Shown here piece by piece: positions 1 to 8,253 of a DNA stretch of 64,000 bases. The stretch spans positions 53,272-117,271 of the forward strand of contig NZ_QGDU01000007.1 of the NCBI RefSeq assembly GCF_003149045.1, given 5' to 3'. Position 1 is the stretch's first letter, and every line of letters begins with the position of its first letter. This DNA is from Fibrobacter sp. UWR4 (GTDB lineage Bacteria > Fibrobacterota > Fibrobacteria > Fibrobacterales > Fibrobacteraceae). The position numbers and the translations under genes were made by a program. The notes under the pieces were generated by a model that did not search any database, was not told the DNA's origin, and saw only the letters and a list, made by a program, of their open reading frames with translations.

Positions 1-266
1 CCCTTGTTTGCAGCAATTGCCACCGCATTGTTACCGCTTTCGGTGGGTGCGTCAATTTCAAAAGTGCCCTGGAGGAACAGGGTCATCATGGCAGTATCAC
101 CTGCAGCTGCGTATGCGACAAACTGGTTCGGGGTAAAGGCAATCTTCTGCTTGGTCAGGTACTTACGGACAGAGGACGGATCGCTGGTGTCCAGCTTGTC
201 ATCACAAGCGGTCATAGAAAACATCAAACCAGCAGCAGCCAAAAGGGTCAAAAATTTCTTCTTCAT
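1..266 (-). CDS. lipoprotein with ankyrin-like repeat (3' end off window)
   Basis: The 5' end of a gene whose C-terminus lies beyond the window edge; 88 residues are visible. The N-terminus is a lipoprotein signal (MKKKFLTLL, then a hydrophobic stretch ending in the lipobox SMTAC), so the protein is probably lipid-anchored in the envelope. After the Cys, residues about 44-88 (FVAYAAAGDTAMMTLFLQG, then APTESGNNAVAIAANKG) follow the helix-turn-helix-loop pattern of an ankyrin repeat, suggesting a protein-binding solenoid further on. The start is supported by GGAGAAA seven bases before the ATG. The gene is divergent from the barrel gene at 374. Partner and function are unknown. Confidence 0.75.
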   Translation of the reverse strand, partial: MKKKFLTLLAAAGLMFSMTACDDKLDTSDPSSVRKYLTKQKIAFTPNQFVAYAAAGDTAMMTLFLQGTFEIDAPTESGNNAVAIAANK

Positions 267-360
267 TTTAGTTTCTCCGCGAGAAATAAGCTTTATGCAC
301 CAAAAGATACACAAATTTTACTTTTTTTTCACGAAAAAAAACGATTTACATAGAATTATT

Positions 361-373
361 TATCTTTTTGCTC
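361..373 (+). promoter_or_regulatory. TAnnTTT promoter box, near-leaderless start
   Basis: TATCTTT at 361-367 ends six bases before the ATG at 374 and no Shine-Dalgarno is present. It matches the TAnnTTT minus-7 element of the FCB group, which would place the transcript start at or next to the start codon. Confidence 0.4.
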
Positions 374-1141
374 ATGAAACGTATCATTTTTATCACTTTA
401 ATGACCGCAGCCCTTTCCTTCGCCGATCGAGCCGTGTATGACAATTCCATGGCCGCCCACGATGATGGCTCTCAGGAATTCGAAGACCGAGGCACTTTCG
501 GTCCCTACATGGAATTCAACAACATCAAGATGAGCAACGTGAACTACAGCTATAAAGTTCACGACATGAAGTACAAGATATCCATCGACAATTCCTACAT
601 CTACGGCGCATCCGGCAGCCTCCCCGTAACAGAATGGTTCGATCTTTACGTCATGGCAGGCTACCAGTACATCGGCGTAAGCCATCACCCCAGAAACAGG
701 ACCGCCGCCTACGACGACCTGGCCGAATTCCAGGAAGACTTCTTCGATTCCCCTCTGGATACCACGGATATTGACGGCAGGCACCAGGTTCATACAGCCC
801 TTTTCCAGCTGGGCTTTGACTTTGCACTCCCCCTGGTCACCAGCTACACTTACCAGTTCATGCTGAAGCCTTACGCATTTGCGGGTGCCCTGTTCGGAAA
901 GACCTTCCTCTCTGACGACACCAAGTTCCTCTCCCCTGTCATTTACGGCTACGCCTACGGCGCAGGTATCCGCATGGCATTCCACAAGGCAACTCTTTCT
1001 GCCGGTGTACGTAACTCCCACGAATACTTCCACACCTACTTTGAACGCAAGATTTCCGAGACCAAGGATGGGGATGAATTCATGCTGGACTTCGATACCT
1101 ACTTCCAGCCCTTCATTTCCGTTGGTATCACATTGTTCTAG
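374..1141 (+). CDS. predicted outer-membrane beta-barrel protein
   Basis: A 255-residue exported protein of no recognised family. It begins with a signal peptide (MKRIIFITLMTAALSFA, cleavage after Ala) followed by alternating polar/aromatic stretches typical of membrane beta-strands (for example YIYGASGSLPV and LYVMAGYQYIGV) and ends in a strand with terminal Phe (FISVGITLF), the usual C-terminal signature of barrels assembled by the Bam complex. The ATG at 374 is chosen over an in-frame TTG at 368 because the signal peptide starts there. It is a single-gene unit followed at once by a bidirectional terminator and converges on the transglycosylase gene. Ligand or role cannot be inferred. Confidence 0.75.
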   Translation: MKRIIFITLMTAALSFADRAVYDNSMAAHDDGSQEFEDRGTFGPYMEFNNIKMSNVNYSYKVHDMKYKISIDNSYIYGASGSLPVTEWFDLYVMAGYQYIGVSHHPRNRTAAYDDLAEFQEDFFDSPLDTTDIDGRHQVHTALFQLGFDFALPLVTSYTYQFMLKPYAFAGALFGKTFLSDDTKFLSPVIYGYAYGAGIRMAFHKATLSAGVRNSHEYFHTYFERKISETKDGDEFMLDFDTYFQPFISVGITLF

Positions 1142-1167
1142 CTAAAGTTTCCGCTTCCTCGCGGGAC

Positions 1168-1202
1168 AAAAAAATCCAGCTACAGAAGCTGGATTTTTTT
1201 TA
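1168..1202. terminator. bidirectional rho-independent terminator
   Basis: Stem AATCCAGC (1173-1180) / GCTGGATT (1188-1195) with a 7-base loop, flanked by A-run and T-run on opposite sides, so it can end both the barrel gene on + and the transglycosylase gene on -. Confidence 0.85.
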
Positions 1203-1206
1203 TTTC

Positions 1207-3636
1207 CTATTTCTTGATTTTCAGGGTCATGCCTTCGCGGATTTTCGTATCGGGAAGTTCATTCCACTTGACGATTTCCTCGATGGTCACCTGATACTGC
1301 CTGGAAATATCCCAGAGGCTTTCGCCCCTCTTGACCGTGTGCTGACGGAAGGATTCTGCAGGCTTTTTCGGTTCAGGCTTCTTGTCCGCGTTCTTGGGAT
1401 CCGCCTTCGCACCGGCCTTCGGATCGGTCTTTACATCCTTCTTGTCTCCCACCACGTAAAGCTTCTGGCCCACACGGATATCTACAGACTTGCCCAGATT
1501 ATTCAATTCCTGAATGCGGGAAACGGACATTCCGAACAACATAGAGATGTAACCCAGGTTGTCCCCCGGTTCCACCGTATAGACGGAAAGCTTTTCCCCG
1601 GGCTTTACGGCAGGAGCCTTGGAATCGCCCTTGGCAACGGGCTCCACCTTACCGGAAGACTGCTTGGCTGGTTCGGACTTAGGGGGAACTTCGGGTACAA
1701 CTACAGCCTGTGCAGGAGCCTGCGGAAGCTTGCGGGTGTACTTAGGAATAAAGACGGAATCGCCTACGGCAAGGCGCTTGGTGAAGCCCTTGTTTGCAAG
1801 GAGGATCGTTCCCACGGGGACTCCGAACATTTGGGAAATGGTTCCGTAGCTATCGCCGGACTGAACCACATACTTGCGGCTCTTGCTCAGAGGAGGCGTA
1901 GGTCTTTCGCCCTTTCCGGAAGACGGCTTCAAGTCAGGCTTGGAAACATAGATGGTATCCCCGACGCCTACGACAGAAGCGGCATCCATATCGTTCCAGA
2001 TTCGGATGTTGTTCTGGTCCACATTGAACTTGCGGGCGATAGTACCCAGGTTGTCCCCCAGCTTGACAATGTAAGTCTTTGCCTTACCGCCCTTCTTGGA
2101 GCTAGAGCCGGAGGAAGACTCTCCAGCCATACGAATAGGAATGAGCAACGTCTTACCTGCGCGGACCTTCATGTTGCGCATGTCGTTTGCCTGCTGGATA
2201 TCGGCCACCTTCACCTTATAGAGGGAAGCGATCTTACCCAGGCTTTCGCCCTTCTTTACCTTGTGATGGACCCAGCCGGAGAAGTTGTTCTTTTCGATCT
2301 TGTCGTAATTCTTGACGAACAGGTCGCGCTTGCCTACAGGAATTCGCAGGACGTAGGATTCTCGGTTCGGCGGCGTAAATCCCATGATCAGTTCCGCATT
2401 CAAGTTTCTCAGGGTATCGGGCTTCACCTTAATGGCCTTGGCGATTTCATCCAGACCGAAGGAATCATAGACCGTTACGGTATCGTAGGGAGAGAGCTTC
2501 TGGGGCTTGATTTCAATATCGTAATGTTCCGGGAAATGACCGATGACCATGGCCGCAAGGATACGGGGCACGTAATGCATGGTTTCGGAAGGGAGCTGCA
2601 GATCCCAGTAAGTAATGGCCTTAGTCGTGTCGCGGGTGGAGTCAGCCTTCAGTTCGCGAATCAAGCGACGGACGCGTCCTTCGCCGCAGTTGTAGGCAGC
2701 CATAGCCAACTGCCAGTCGCCGAAGTATCCATACAGATCCTTCAGGTACTTGAGGGCAGCTTCCGTGGCCATTTCGGGATTGCGGCGCTGGTCCAGCCAG
2801 AAGTCCACATCCACACCATAACGCTTACCTGTTTCCGGAATGAACTGCCACAGGCCGGACGCCTTGGCGCGGCTGTATGCACGAACCTTGAAGCCGGATT
2901 CCACCAGGGACAGATAGATCAGGTCACGAGGCATCTTGGCTTCTTCGATCTTTGCATAGATCAAGGAGTCGAAGGCGGTCTTGCGATTCAAGGAGCTGGC
3001 GATGAAGTTTCTTGCCTTCCCCGTCAGGTAGTAGATTTCTTGCACCACACGATCATTGAATTCGACCGGCAGTGTAAACTGGGAGACGTCCAACGTATCC
3101 AGGAATTTTTCCAGACGGAAGAGTGCGGTATCGTCCGCCATGTCCACGTCGATGGTTTCCACATCTTCCAAAGCGGATTCAGCAGCAAGCTTTGCGGCTT
3201 CGGGGCAGTTGATCAGGACTTCGTCATCCGCCAACTTCAGCATGAAGGGCATTTCCGCAAAATAGAGGGAATCCTCCGGGGTAGCCTTCTTGGCTTCCTG
3301 CGCAATCTGACGTTGGGCTAGATCAAGGTAACGTTTTGCGGCCACCCACTGCATTTCTTCCATGGCCTGGACCGCAAAGCGGAAACTCTTCCAGGAAGGC
3401 TGGACGAAAGCGGTATCCTCTTCCGCAAGAATGATGGCCGGATCTACGGGGGATTCCTTTACCTGCAAAACAGTTACGGAATCTTCCAGTACAGGCTGAA
3501 CCACTACTGCGGGTTCAGTTTCGGAACTCTGAGAATGCGAAGAATGCGCCAAGGCGTTCTGCCTTGGTGCACATGCGACAAATAAGGACGCCAGGAGAGC
3601 TAGCGCCAGGAAAAACTTGCTACGACCGAGGATCAC
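1207..3636 (-). CDS. mltD: membrane-bound lytic murein transglycosylase, LysM-rich (MltD-like)
   Basis: An 809-residue lipoprotein expected to cleave peptidoglycan glycan strands, giving 1,6-anhydroMurNAc ends, while held on the periplasmic face of a membrane. Signal and lipobox: LASLFVAC near residue 22. The SLT domain lies around residues 235-340 with the catalytic Glu in SLVESGF, then AKASGLWQF and MAAYNCGEGRV. A degenerate LysM follows near 385-440, then five clear LysM domains at about 450, 518, 580, 680 and 762, separated by Lys/Pro/Ser linkers. E. coli MltD has two LysM domains, so this version is expanded. The start is GTG, overlapping the stop of the acidic ORF upstream (GTGA), which suggests translational coupling. 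Confidence 0.9.
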   Translation of the reverse strand: MILGRSKFFLALALLASLFVACAPRQNALAHSSHSQSSETEPAVVVQPVLEDSVTVLQVKESPVDPAIILAEEDTAFVQPSWKSFRFAVQAMEEMQWVAAKRYLDLAQRQIAQEAKKATPEDSLYFAEMPFMLKLADDEVLINCPEAAKLAAESALEDVETIDVDMADDTALFRLEKFLDTLDVSQFTLPVEFNDRVVQEIYYLTGKARNFIASSLNRKTAFDSLIYAKIEEAKMPRDLIYLSLVESGFKVRAYSRAKASGLWQFIPETGKRYGVDVDFWLDQRRNPEMATEAALKYLKDLYGYFGDWQLAMAAYNCGEGRVRRLIRELKADSTRDTTKAITYWDLQLPSETMHYVPRILAAMVIGHFPEHYDIEIKPQKLSPYDTVTVYDSFGLDEIAKAIKVKPDTLRNLNAELIMGFTPPNRESYVLRIPVGKRDLFVKNYDKIEKNNFSGWVHHKVKKGESLGKIASLYKVKVADIQQANDMRNMKVRAGKTLLIPIRMAGESSSGSSSKKGGKAKTYIVKLGDNLGTIARKFNVDQNNIRIWNDMDAASVVGVGDTIYVSKPDLKPSSGKGERPTPPLSKSRKYVVQSGDSYGTISQMFGVPVGTILLANKGFTKRLAVGDSVFIPKYTRKLPQAPAQAVVVPEVPPKSEPAKQSSGKVEPVAKGDSKAPAVKPGEKLSVYTVEPGDNLGYISMLFGMSVSRIQELNNLGKSVDIRVGQKLYVVGDKKDVKTDPKAGAKADPKNADKKPEPKKPAESFRQHTVKRGESLWDISRQYQVTIEEIVKWNELPDTKIREGMTLKIKK

Positions 3637-3836
3637 TGGTCGTAATCCAAGTCCTCAGCATAGTCGGACCAGAGGCGCTCACCTGTTTTGAAAGACTGGT
3701 GGTCGAAGTCGACTTCTTCGTCCACTTCTTCTTCTTCTTCGATTTCTTCTACTTCTTCTTCCTCGTTAGGAAAAGGAACGGAGCTATCAAAGCCGTCATT
3801 CTTGGGGCGGCGACCACAATGATAAGCAAAGTGCAT
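3633..3836 (-). CDS. small highly acidic protein
   Basis: A 67-residue ORF of no recognised family. It starts MHFAYHCGRRPKN, then has an almost uninterrupted acidic run (EEEEVEEIEEEEEVDEEVD) at about residues 25-43. AGAGG sits nine bases before the ATG, and the stop codon overlaps the GTG of the transglycosylase gene, so the two are probably translated together. The His/Cys-containing N-terminus and acidic tail could bind metal or basic surfaces, but that is a guess. Lacking a signal peptide, it should be cytoplasmic. The ribosome-binding site and the coupled stop/start argue that it is a real gene. Confidence 0.6.
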   Translation of the reverse strand: MHFAYHCGRRPKNDGFDSSVPFPNEEEEVEEIEEEEEVDEEVDFDHQSFKTGERLWSDYAEDLDYDQ

Positions 3837-3853
3837 ACACTAACCTCTAGATA

Positions 3854-3988
3854 CTAATAAAGACGTGCGATACCATAAAGAATCACCCCGCTGAGCACGA
3901 GGGAAGCAAGCATCTGCAGGATGATGACCACCCTGTTGACCTTGTAGGCCTTCTGCGACTTTCTATGCCAAGACGGATACTGATTCAT
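3854..3988 (-). CDS. 44-residue single-pass membrane protein
   Basis: Translation gives a basic N-terminus (MNQYPSWHRKSQKAYKVNR) followed by one hydrophobic helix of about 20 residues (VVIILQMLASLVLSGVILYG) and a short ARLY tail: a typical N-in small membrane protein. It lies 17 bases upstream of the acidic ORF, itself coupled to the transglycosylase, so the three probably form one operon. A TTTG / TATATTT promoter pair is placed suitably upstream. No Shine-Dalgarno is obvious. No family is recognised; it might anchor or regulate the downstream cell-wall enzyme, but only position supports that. Confidence 0.5.
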   Translation of the reverse strand: MNQYPSWHRKSQKAYKVNRVVIILQMLASLVLSGVILYGIARLY

Positions 3989-4009
3989 GATATCGTAAAA
4001 CTTCGTGTG

Positions 4010-4038
4010 AAATATACACACAAAATTTGTTTTGCAAA
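4010..4038 (-). promoter_or_regulatory. promoter, TTTG-N18-TATATTT
   Basis: On the minus strand TTTG (4038-4035) and TATATTT (4016-4010) are separated by 18 bases, matching the minus-33/minus-7 layout of Bacteroidota-type promoters. The box overlaps a small inverted repeat (GTGTG 4005-4009 / CACAC 4017-4021) that could be an operator. It would drive the small-ORF / transglycosylase operon. Confidence 0.45.
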
Positions 4039-4077
4039 TAGGCAGTTGTAATTTTTTTATAATTTATTTGCATATTT

Positions 4078-6204
4078 ATGAAGTTTTCACCCTCCATTCT
4101 GCTTTTTTCTGCGGCAGCTGTCTTTGCACAGGTTGCTCCACTGCAGTCCATTAGCGGAATTCACGTTCCATCCGCGAAAACCAACGACAAGGGATTCCTC
4201 TACATTTCCGGCAGCTACTCCATGATTAGCGATGGAAATCCCCTGAGCATTGGAGGCATCTATACAGACAACGTAGGGAACCAGGTGGAACTGAACAGCA
4301 AGGCGCCCTCCAATGACGAAAACTTCTACGTCAGCTTTTCCCCTCTGGACAACTTCGAATTTGGTCTAGATGTACCCGTACACTATGACGGAGAAATCAA
4401 CGGAACAACGTTGGACGGTTTTGCGCTGGGTGATATGGAGCTGACGGCCAAATGGTCCATCAACGCCTTCGAACGAATCATATTCGGTGTAAGCGGTGAA
4501 TTTCTTCTGCCTACAGGGTCAAAAAACAAGGGTTTCAGACCTAGGCACAGCTGGCACATCAATTTCGACGAGGAATCCTACGCCTATACTGCAGGAAACT
4601 GGGGTATTGGTGCAAATTTGCACCTGTCTGCAGAGCTTAACAAGTACCTCACCCTCAATTCCTACGCAGGCGTATTGAAGATTCACGACAATCTGGAGAA
4701 CTACATCCTGTGGGGTGCAGGCCTGGTCATTACCCCCATCAAGCTGGTGAGCATCAATCTTGAAGTTTCCGGGGAAACGCCCATCAAGATGCATGACGTT
4801 CTGGATTACATCCGCAGCAGCCCACTGCGCATGACGCCAGCCATGAGACTGAACCTCCCCAACTACACCTACTTGACTATTTCCAGCGACGTGGGCATTA
4901 ACTATTTCAAGGATTATAAGAAGTTCGGACGAAACATCCTGCTGAAATCCGGCGACAACGAAATGCACTTTCAGGTCGCTGGAACGCCCGACATAAGCAT
5001 TGCGGTTACTGCAAGCAAGATGTTCAACTTGAGCTGGAGCGATAGTGACGGCGATGGCGTCATCGACCGCAAGGATCTTTGCTCAAACACCGCTCCCGGC
5101 ATGGCGGTGAACTCCCGCGGCTGCCCTGTGGACGAAGACCAGGATGGAGTCATGAACATCGTGGACTTGTGCCTTGGAACCATGCGCGGCCTGGCTGTGG
5201 ACTTCAACGGCTGCCCGCTGGACCTGGACCACGACGGCGTCTACGATTATATGGACAAATGCCTGGACACACCCGAAGGCTTTGCCGTCGATGGAGATGG
5301 CTGCACCAAGGATTCCGACCATGACGGCGTCGACGACAATAACGACAAGTGCCCCAATTCCAGACCCGGAGAAAAGTCCGACGAATTCGGCTGCTCCCTG
5401 GACACGGACCACGATGGCGTTACCAATGACAAGGACCAGTGTCCCGACACTCCCGAAGGCATATCCATCGACGACGTAGGCTGCCCGCTAGATTTTGACA
5501 AGGACGGTGTCCCCAACGATTTTGACAAGTGCCCGGATTCTGAACCAGGCGAAAAAGTGAACAGCTGGGGCTGCCCCTCCGACATGGATGAAGACGGTGT
5601 TCCTGACGCAAAGGACTCTTGCCCGGACACTCCCAAGGGAATGACCGTAGATGAAACTGGTTGCCGTCTTGACCAGGATAAGGACGGCATCTTCGACGAA
5701 GACGACAAGTGTGCGAATACTCCTGAAGGGGCGCCTGTAGACAAGTACGGCTGCCCCACGGATTCCGATGGCGATGGCGTTCCCGACTGGGCGGACCACT
5801 GCATGGGATCCCTCCCCACGGTTAAGACCGACGAAAACGGATGTCCCCTGAACAGCAAGCTGAACTTCAACGACATCGCCAAGCGAGTGCGTTTTAAATC
5901 CAGGGACTCCGTGCTGTATAACTCCAGCTACACCGCACTGAACGACATTGTGGCCTACATGCGCGAATACCCCATTGGACTTATGATCCAGTGTATTGTA
6001 GACGACGACTTTGATGACACCGCCCGACTGGCCCGCCAGAGAATGGAGACCATCCTGAATTATCTTATCGACAAGGGAATCAGGAAGGAGCGCATCTTCA
6101 TCCAGGAAGACAAGGAAAGAGATGTTGACACCAATAAAAAAGGAAAGACCGGAGTCATTAGCCTTACACCTGTAGTGATGCAGGACGATAATTTGCTAAA
6201 TTAA
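4078..6204 (+). CDS. OmpA-family protein with type-3 thrombospondin repeats
   Basis: A 708-residue outer-membrane protein linking the membrane to peptidoglycan. It has a signal peptide (ending VFAQVAP), an N-terminal barrel-like region (about 25-315), then eight or nine calcium-binding TSP type-3 repeats (about 320-590) visible as recurring DxDxDGxxDxxDxC units such as DSDGDGVIDRKDLC, and a C-terminal OmpA-like domain (about 600-700). In the last domain the usual GHTD loop reads CIVDDDFDD, while the downstream Arg (LARQRMETILNYLIDKGI) is kept, so peptidoglycan binding is plausible but the loop is atypical. The organisation is that of OprF/OmpA proteins with a calcium-stiffened linker. It is transcribed alone from the AT-rich gap shared with the operon on the other strand. 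Confidence 0.88.
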   Translation: MKFSPSILLFSAAAVFAQVAPLQSISGIHVPSAKTNDKGFLYISGSYSMISDGNPLSIGGIYTDNVGNQVELNSKAPSNDENFYVSFSPLDNFEFGLDVPVHYDGEINGTTLDGFALGDMELTAKWSINAFERIIFGVSGEFLLPTGSKNKGFRPRHSWHINFDEESYAYTAGNWGIGANLHLSAELNKYLTLNSYAGVLKIHDNLENYILWGAGLVITPIKLVSINLEVSGETPIKMHDVLDYIRSSPLRMTPAMRLNLPNYTYLTISSDVGINYFKDYKKFGRNILLKSGDNEMHFQVAGTPDISIAVTASKMFNLSWSDSDGDGVIDRKDLCSNTAPGMAVNSRGCPVDEDQDGVMNIVDLCLGTMRGLAVDFNGCPLDLDHDGVYDYMDKCLDTPEGFAVDGDGCTKDSDHDGVDDNNDKCPNSRPGEKSDEFGCSLDTDHDGVTNDKDQCPDTPEGISIDDVGCPLDFDKDGVPNDFDKCPDSEPGEKVNSWGCPSDMDEDGVPDAKDSCPDTPKGMTVDETGCRLDQDKDGIFDEDDKCANTPEGAPVDKYGCPTDSDGDGVPDWADHCMGSLPTVKTDENGCPLNSKLNFNDIAKRVRFKSRDSVLYNSSYTALNDIVAYMREYPIGLMIQCIVDDDFDDTARLARQRMETILNYLIDKGIRKERIFIQEDKERDVDTNKKGKTGVISLTPVVMQDDNLLN

Positions 6205-6246
6205 ACACCCACTGGCGATAAAGCCTCATTTCACCAAAGGATATTT

Positions 6247-6831
6247 ATGAAGATTGCTGACAAGACCGTTGTCCAGATGCACTACACTCTCACCTCCGAC
6301 GAAGGTCAGGTTATCGACTCCTCCGCTGGCCGCGACCCCCTCCAGTACATCCAGGGCATGCACATGATCGTCGTTGGTCTGGAAAAGGCCATGTACGACC
6401 ACGAAGTCGGCGACAAGTTCGACGTGAAGGTGATTCCGTCCGAAGGCTACGGTGAATACGACGAACGTATGACTCAGGAAGTTCCTGTCAGTGTTTTCCA
6501 GGGCGTCGACAAGGTCGAAGCCGGCATGCAGTTCTACGCAAACACTCCGGCAGGCCCCATGCCCATCCGCGTGAAGTCCGTCAACGGTGACAAGGCTGTG
6601 ATTGACGCAAACCATGAACTGGCTGGCAAGAACCTTAACTTCGCTATCGAAGTGGTGGAAGTTCGCGAAGCTACCGAACAGGATTTGGCTCCGTTCCAGC
6701 AGCACCAGTGCAAGTGCGGCAAGGGTGAAGGGGAATGCTGTGGCGGTAAGGGCGACGGCGAATGCGATTGCAATGGCGAAGGTGAATGCAAATGCGGTGG
6801 CGAAGGCGACTGCAAGTGCAAGGATAAGTAG
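6247..6831 (+). CDS. slyD: FKBP-type peptidyl-prolyl isomerase, SlyD-like, Cys-rich tail
   Basis: A 194-residue cytoplasmic prolyl isomerase/chaperone. The FKBP domain (residues 1-70 and 125-145) shows the SlyD hallmarks: VVQMHYTLTSDEGQVIDSS, DPLQYIQG and GLEKAMYDHEVGDKFDV, with the insert-in-flap domain (about 70-125, YGEYDERMTQEVPVSVF) giving chaperone activity. The C-terminal 40 residues are almost only Gly, Lys, Glu and ten Cys in CxC/CC pairs, analogous to the His/Cys metal-binding tail of E. coli SlyD but with no His. Metal binding (nickel in E. coli) is therefore likely; which metal is unknown. AAAGGA precedes the ATG, and a strong terminator follows. Confidence 0.88.
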   Translation: MKIADKTVVQMHYTLTSDEGQVIDSSAGRDPLQYIQGMHMIVVGLEKAMYDHEVGDKFDVKVIPSEGYGEYDERMTQEVPVSVFQGVDKVEAGMQFYANTPAGPMPIRVKSVNGDKAVIDANHELAGKNLNFAIEVVEVREATEQDLAPFQQHQCKCGKGEGECCGGKGDGECDCNGEGECKCGGEGDCKCKDK

Positions 6832-6861
6832 TCCGAGCAACGCGAAGGATACAACACATTT

Positions 6862-6898
6862 AAAAAAGAAGCACGGTGATAAACCGTGCTTCTTTTTT
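6862..6898 (+). terminator. rho-independent terminator after slyD
   Basis: Perfect stem AAGAAGCACGGT / ACCGTGCTTCTT (core 6868-6877 and 6883-6892) with loop GATAA, extended by A and T runs on either side. Confidence 0.9.
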
Positions 6899-6920
6899 TT
6901 CACCCAATGAACCAGCCCAT

Positions 6921-7025
6921 TGAGGAGGCGCTTCAGCGCCCCTCAAACACAAAAGGACCTGCCGAACAAGCCTCATGCTTGTGACAGCGCGGTCCTTTTG
7001 AGGGGGTCTAGGGGGATTCGCCCCC
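6921..7025 (-). terminator. structured intergenic element, terminator-like
   Basis: Three adjacent hairpins: GGCGC-TTCA-GCGCC inside GAGG/CCTC (6922-6944); long AAAAGGACC (6951-6959) / GGTCCTTTT (6991-6999) arms enclosing an inner CAAGC/GCTTG hairpin; and GGGGG-ATTCG-CCCCC (7011-7025). It lies just past the stop of the minus-strand lipoprotein gene and on that strand the middle stem ends in a T-rich stretch, so termination is a likely role; the GGGGG hairpin looks like a dispersed repeat. Confidence 0.5.
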
Positions 7026-7032
7026 TACATCA

Positions 7033-8205
7033 TTACTCATATTGCTGTACAGTCCAGGTCTTGGGAACTGCCGGAGTACCAGTATCCGAATGGTCAAAGT
7101 CAAATCCGCTTTCGGCATCGAAGTGGCTTACAACGCCCTTAGCTGCATTGACGCACTTGGAAGGATTGAGGCACTGCTTGTTCTTGAGAACCAGCAAGTC
7201 ACCGTAAATATCCCAGCTGCCAGCCTTCAGTTCTTCCGTATTGCCGGCCTTCTTGGCTTCCACAGAGTAATCACCATTCTTCTTCAGGTTCATTGTCCAG
7301 TCCAGGCCATCACCATCGGCAACCCATTCACCAGCAATCTTGTCTGCATCGATGGATTCAAACTTGAAGTTAGACTTGGAGCAGCTATAGGTCGCACCCG
7401 TCACAGAAGTGAGGTTGTAATCGCTATCCACGGTCATGTTGGTCAGCGGCACATAGCCCTTCGTATTGAAGAAGGTCTGCATCATCAGGAGTTTGCTGCG
7501 CTGGATATCATAATAACCGGCAGCCCATTCCAGACCATCCTCCCCTTCGCTTTCCTGGAGGAAACGACCTTCGTAGAAGGTATAGGTCACCTTGTCATCC
7601 CCGTTCTTGCATTCTAGCTTCAGTCCCTTCAGGTCATCGCCATTAGAAATGGCATTCTTGGATACAGGCACCTTCTCGGAAACGGCATCCTGGAAGTCGC
7701 CACCGTTTACGGAGAACTGCAGTTTGTCTTCGGAATTCACGATAAAGCTAATGGTGCCACCCTTCTTCCAGAACTCGCCCATGGCGTCCGTCACCTTGTC
7801 GCCATCGATACCGGCATAGTAACCGTTGTTGCCGCCAAAAGTAATGGTACCATCCTTAAATTCGCTAAAGAAACCCATCCATGCGGTATCCGGAACCCAG
7901 ATGGAATAAACATCATGCTTGGCGCCAGTTGCCAGATAGGCCTTGGTGCCAAACATTTCTCCCAGGGAAATGTTCTTTTCCAGGTCGGCCAGAGTCGCCA
8001 CGCGGCCGCCTTCAGGAACGTCAATGTCGGAAACGGAGGAAGAAGAGACTTCTTCTGCAACGGAGGAGGAACTCTCCACACTGCTGGAAGATCCGTCACC
8101 CTTTTCAACGTTACTGGAAGTACTGGAACTATCGCCGCAGGCACTTAAGACCATTGCGGATACACAAGCGGAAGCCCAAAGGGAATTCTTTAAAATTTTA
8201 TTCAT
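7033..8205 (-). CDS. Ser-linker lipoprotein, function unknown
   Basis: A 390-residue lipoprotein with signal MNKILKNSLWAS and lipobox MVLSAC, followed by a Ser-rich linker (residues about 25-65, SSSSVESSSSVAEEVSSSS) of the type common in Fibrobacter surface lipoproteins. The remainder contains repeated short beta-rich blocks (GTITFGGNNGYYAG; GSWDIYGDLLVLKN) suggestive of lipocalin-like or calycin-like sheets, but no family is recognised. The ATG at 8205 has AGAGGTG five bases upstream; an in-frame TTG at 8220 is rejected because it would put charged residues before the signal. The Shine-Dalgarno can pair with an upstream CCTCT (8220-8224). Confidence 0.8.
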   Translation of the reverse strand: MNKILKNSLWASACVSAMVLSACGDSSSTSSNVEKGDGSSSSVESSSSVAEEVSSSSVSDIDVPEGGRVATLADLEKNISLGEMFGTKAYLATGAKHDVYSIWVPDTAWMGFFSEFKDGTITFGGNNGYYAGIDGDKVTDAMGEFWKKGGTISFIVNSEDKLQFSVNGGDFQDAVSEKVPVSKNAISNGDDLKGLKLECKNGDDKVTYTFYEGRFLQESEGEDGLEWAAGYYDIQRSKLLMMQTFFNTKGYVPLTNMTVDSDYNLTSVTGATYSCSKSNFKFESIDADKIAGEWVADGDGLDWTMNLKKNGDYSVEAKKAGNTEELKAGSWDIYGDLLVLKNKQCLNPSKCVNAAKGVVSHFDAESGFDFDHSDTGTPAVPKTWTVQQYE

Positions 8206-8211
8206 AAAACA

Positions 8212-8224
8212 CCTCTTCAAGAGG
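8212..8224 (-). promoter_or_regulatory. hairpin able to hide the ribosome-binding site
   Basis: In the mRNA, CCTCT-TGA-AGAGG forms a five-base stem that includes the AGAGG Shine-Dalgarno of the lipoprotein gene. The stem is short, so the effect may be modest. Confidence 0.3.
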
Positions 8225-8253
8225 GAATATAAATAAAAATTTGCAAAGAGGTA

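Noticed and set aside
1339..3321. Long plus-strand open frame (660 codons) opposite the transglycosylase
   Set aside because: It is a shadow of the LysM transglycosylase gene; the sense frame has clear domains, the antisense has none. The same reasoning removed other long antisense frames (for example over glyA, proS, sdhA and aguA).
5040..5830. Tandem DNA repeat in the OmpA-like gene
   Set aside because: The repetition is at protein level (TSP type-3 repeats); DNA units are diverged, so there is no slippage-prone tandem array.
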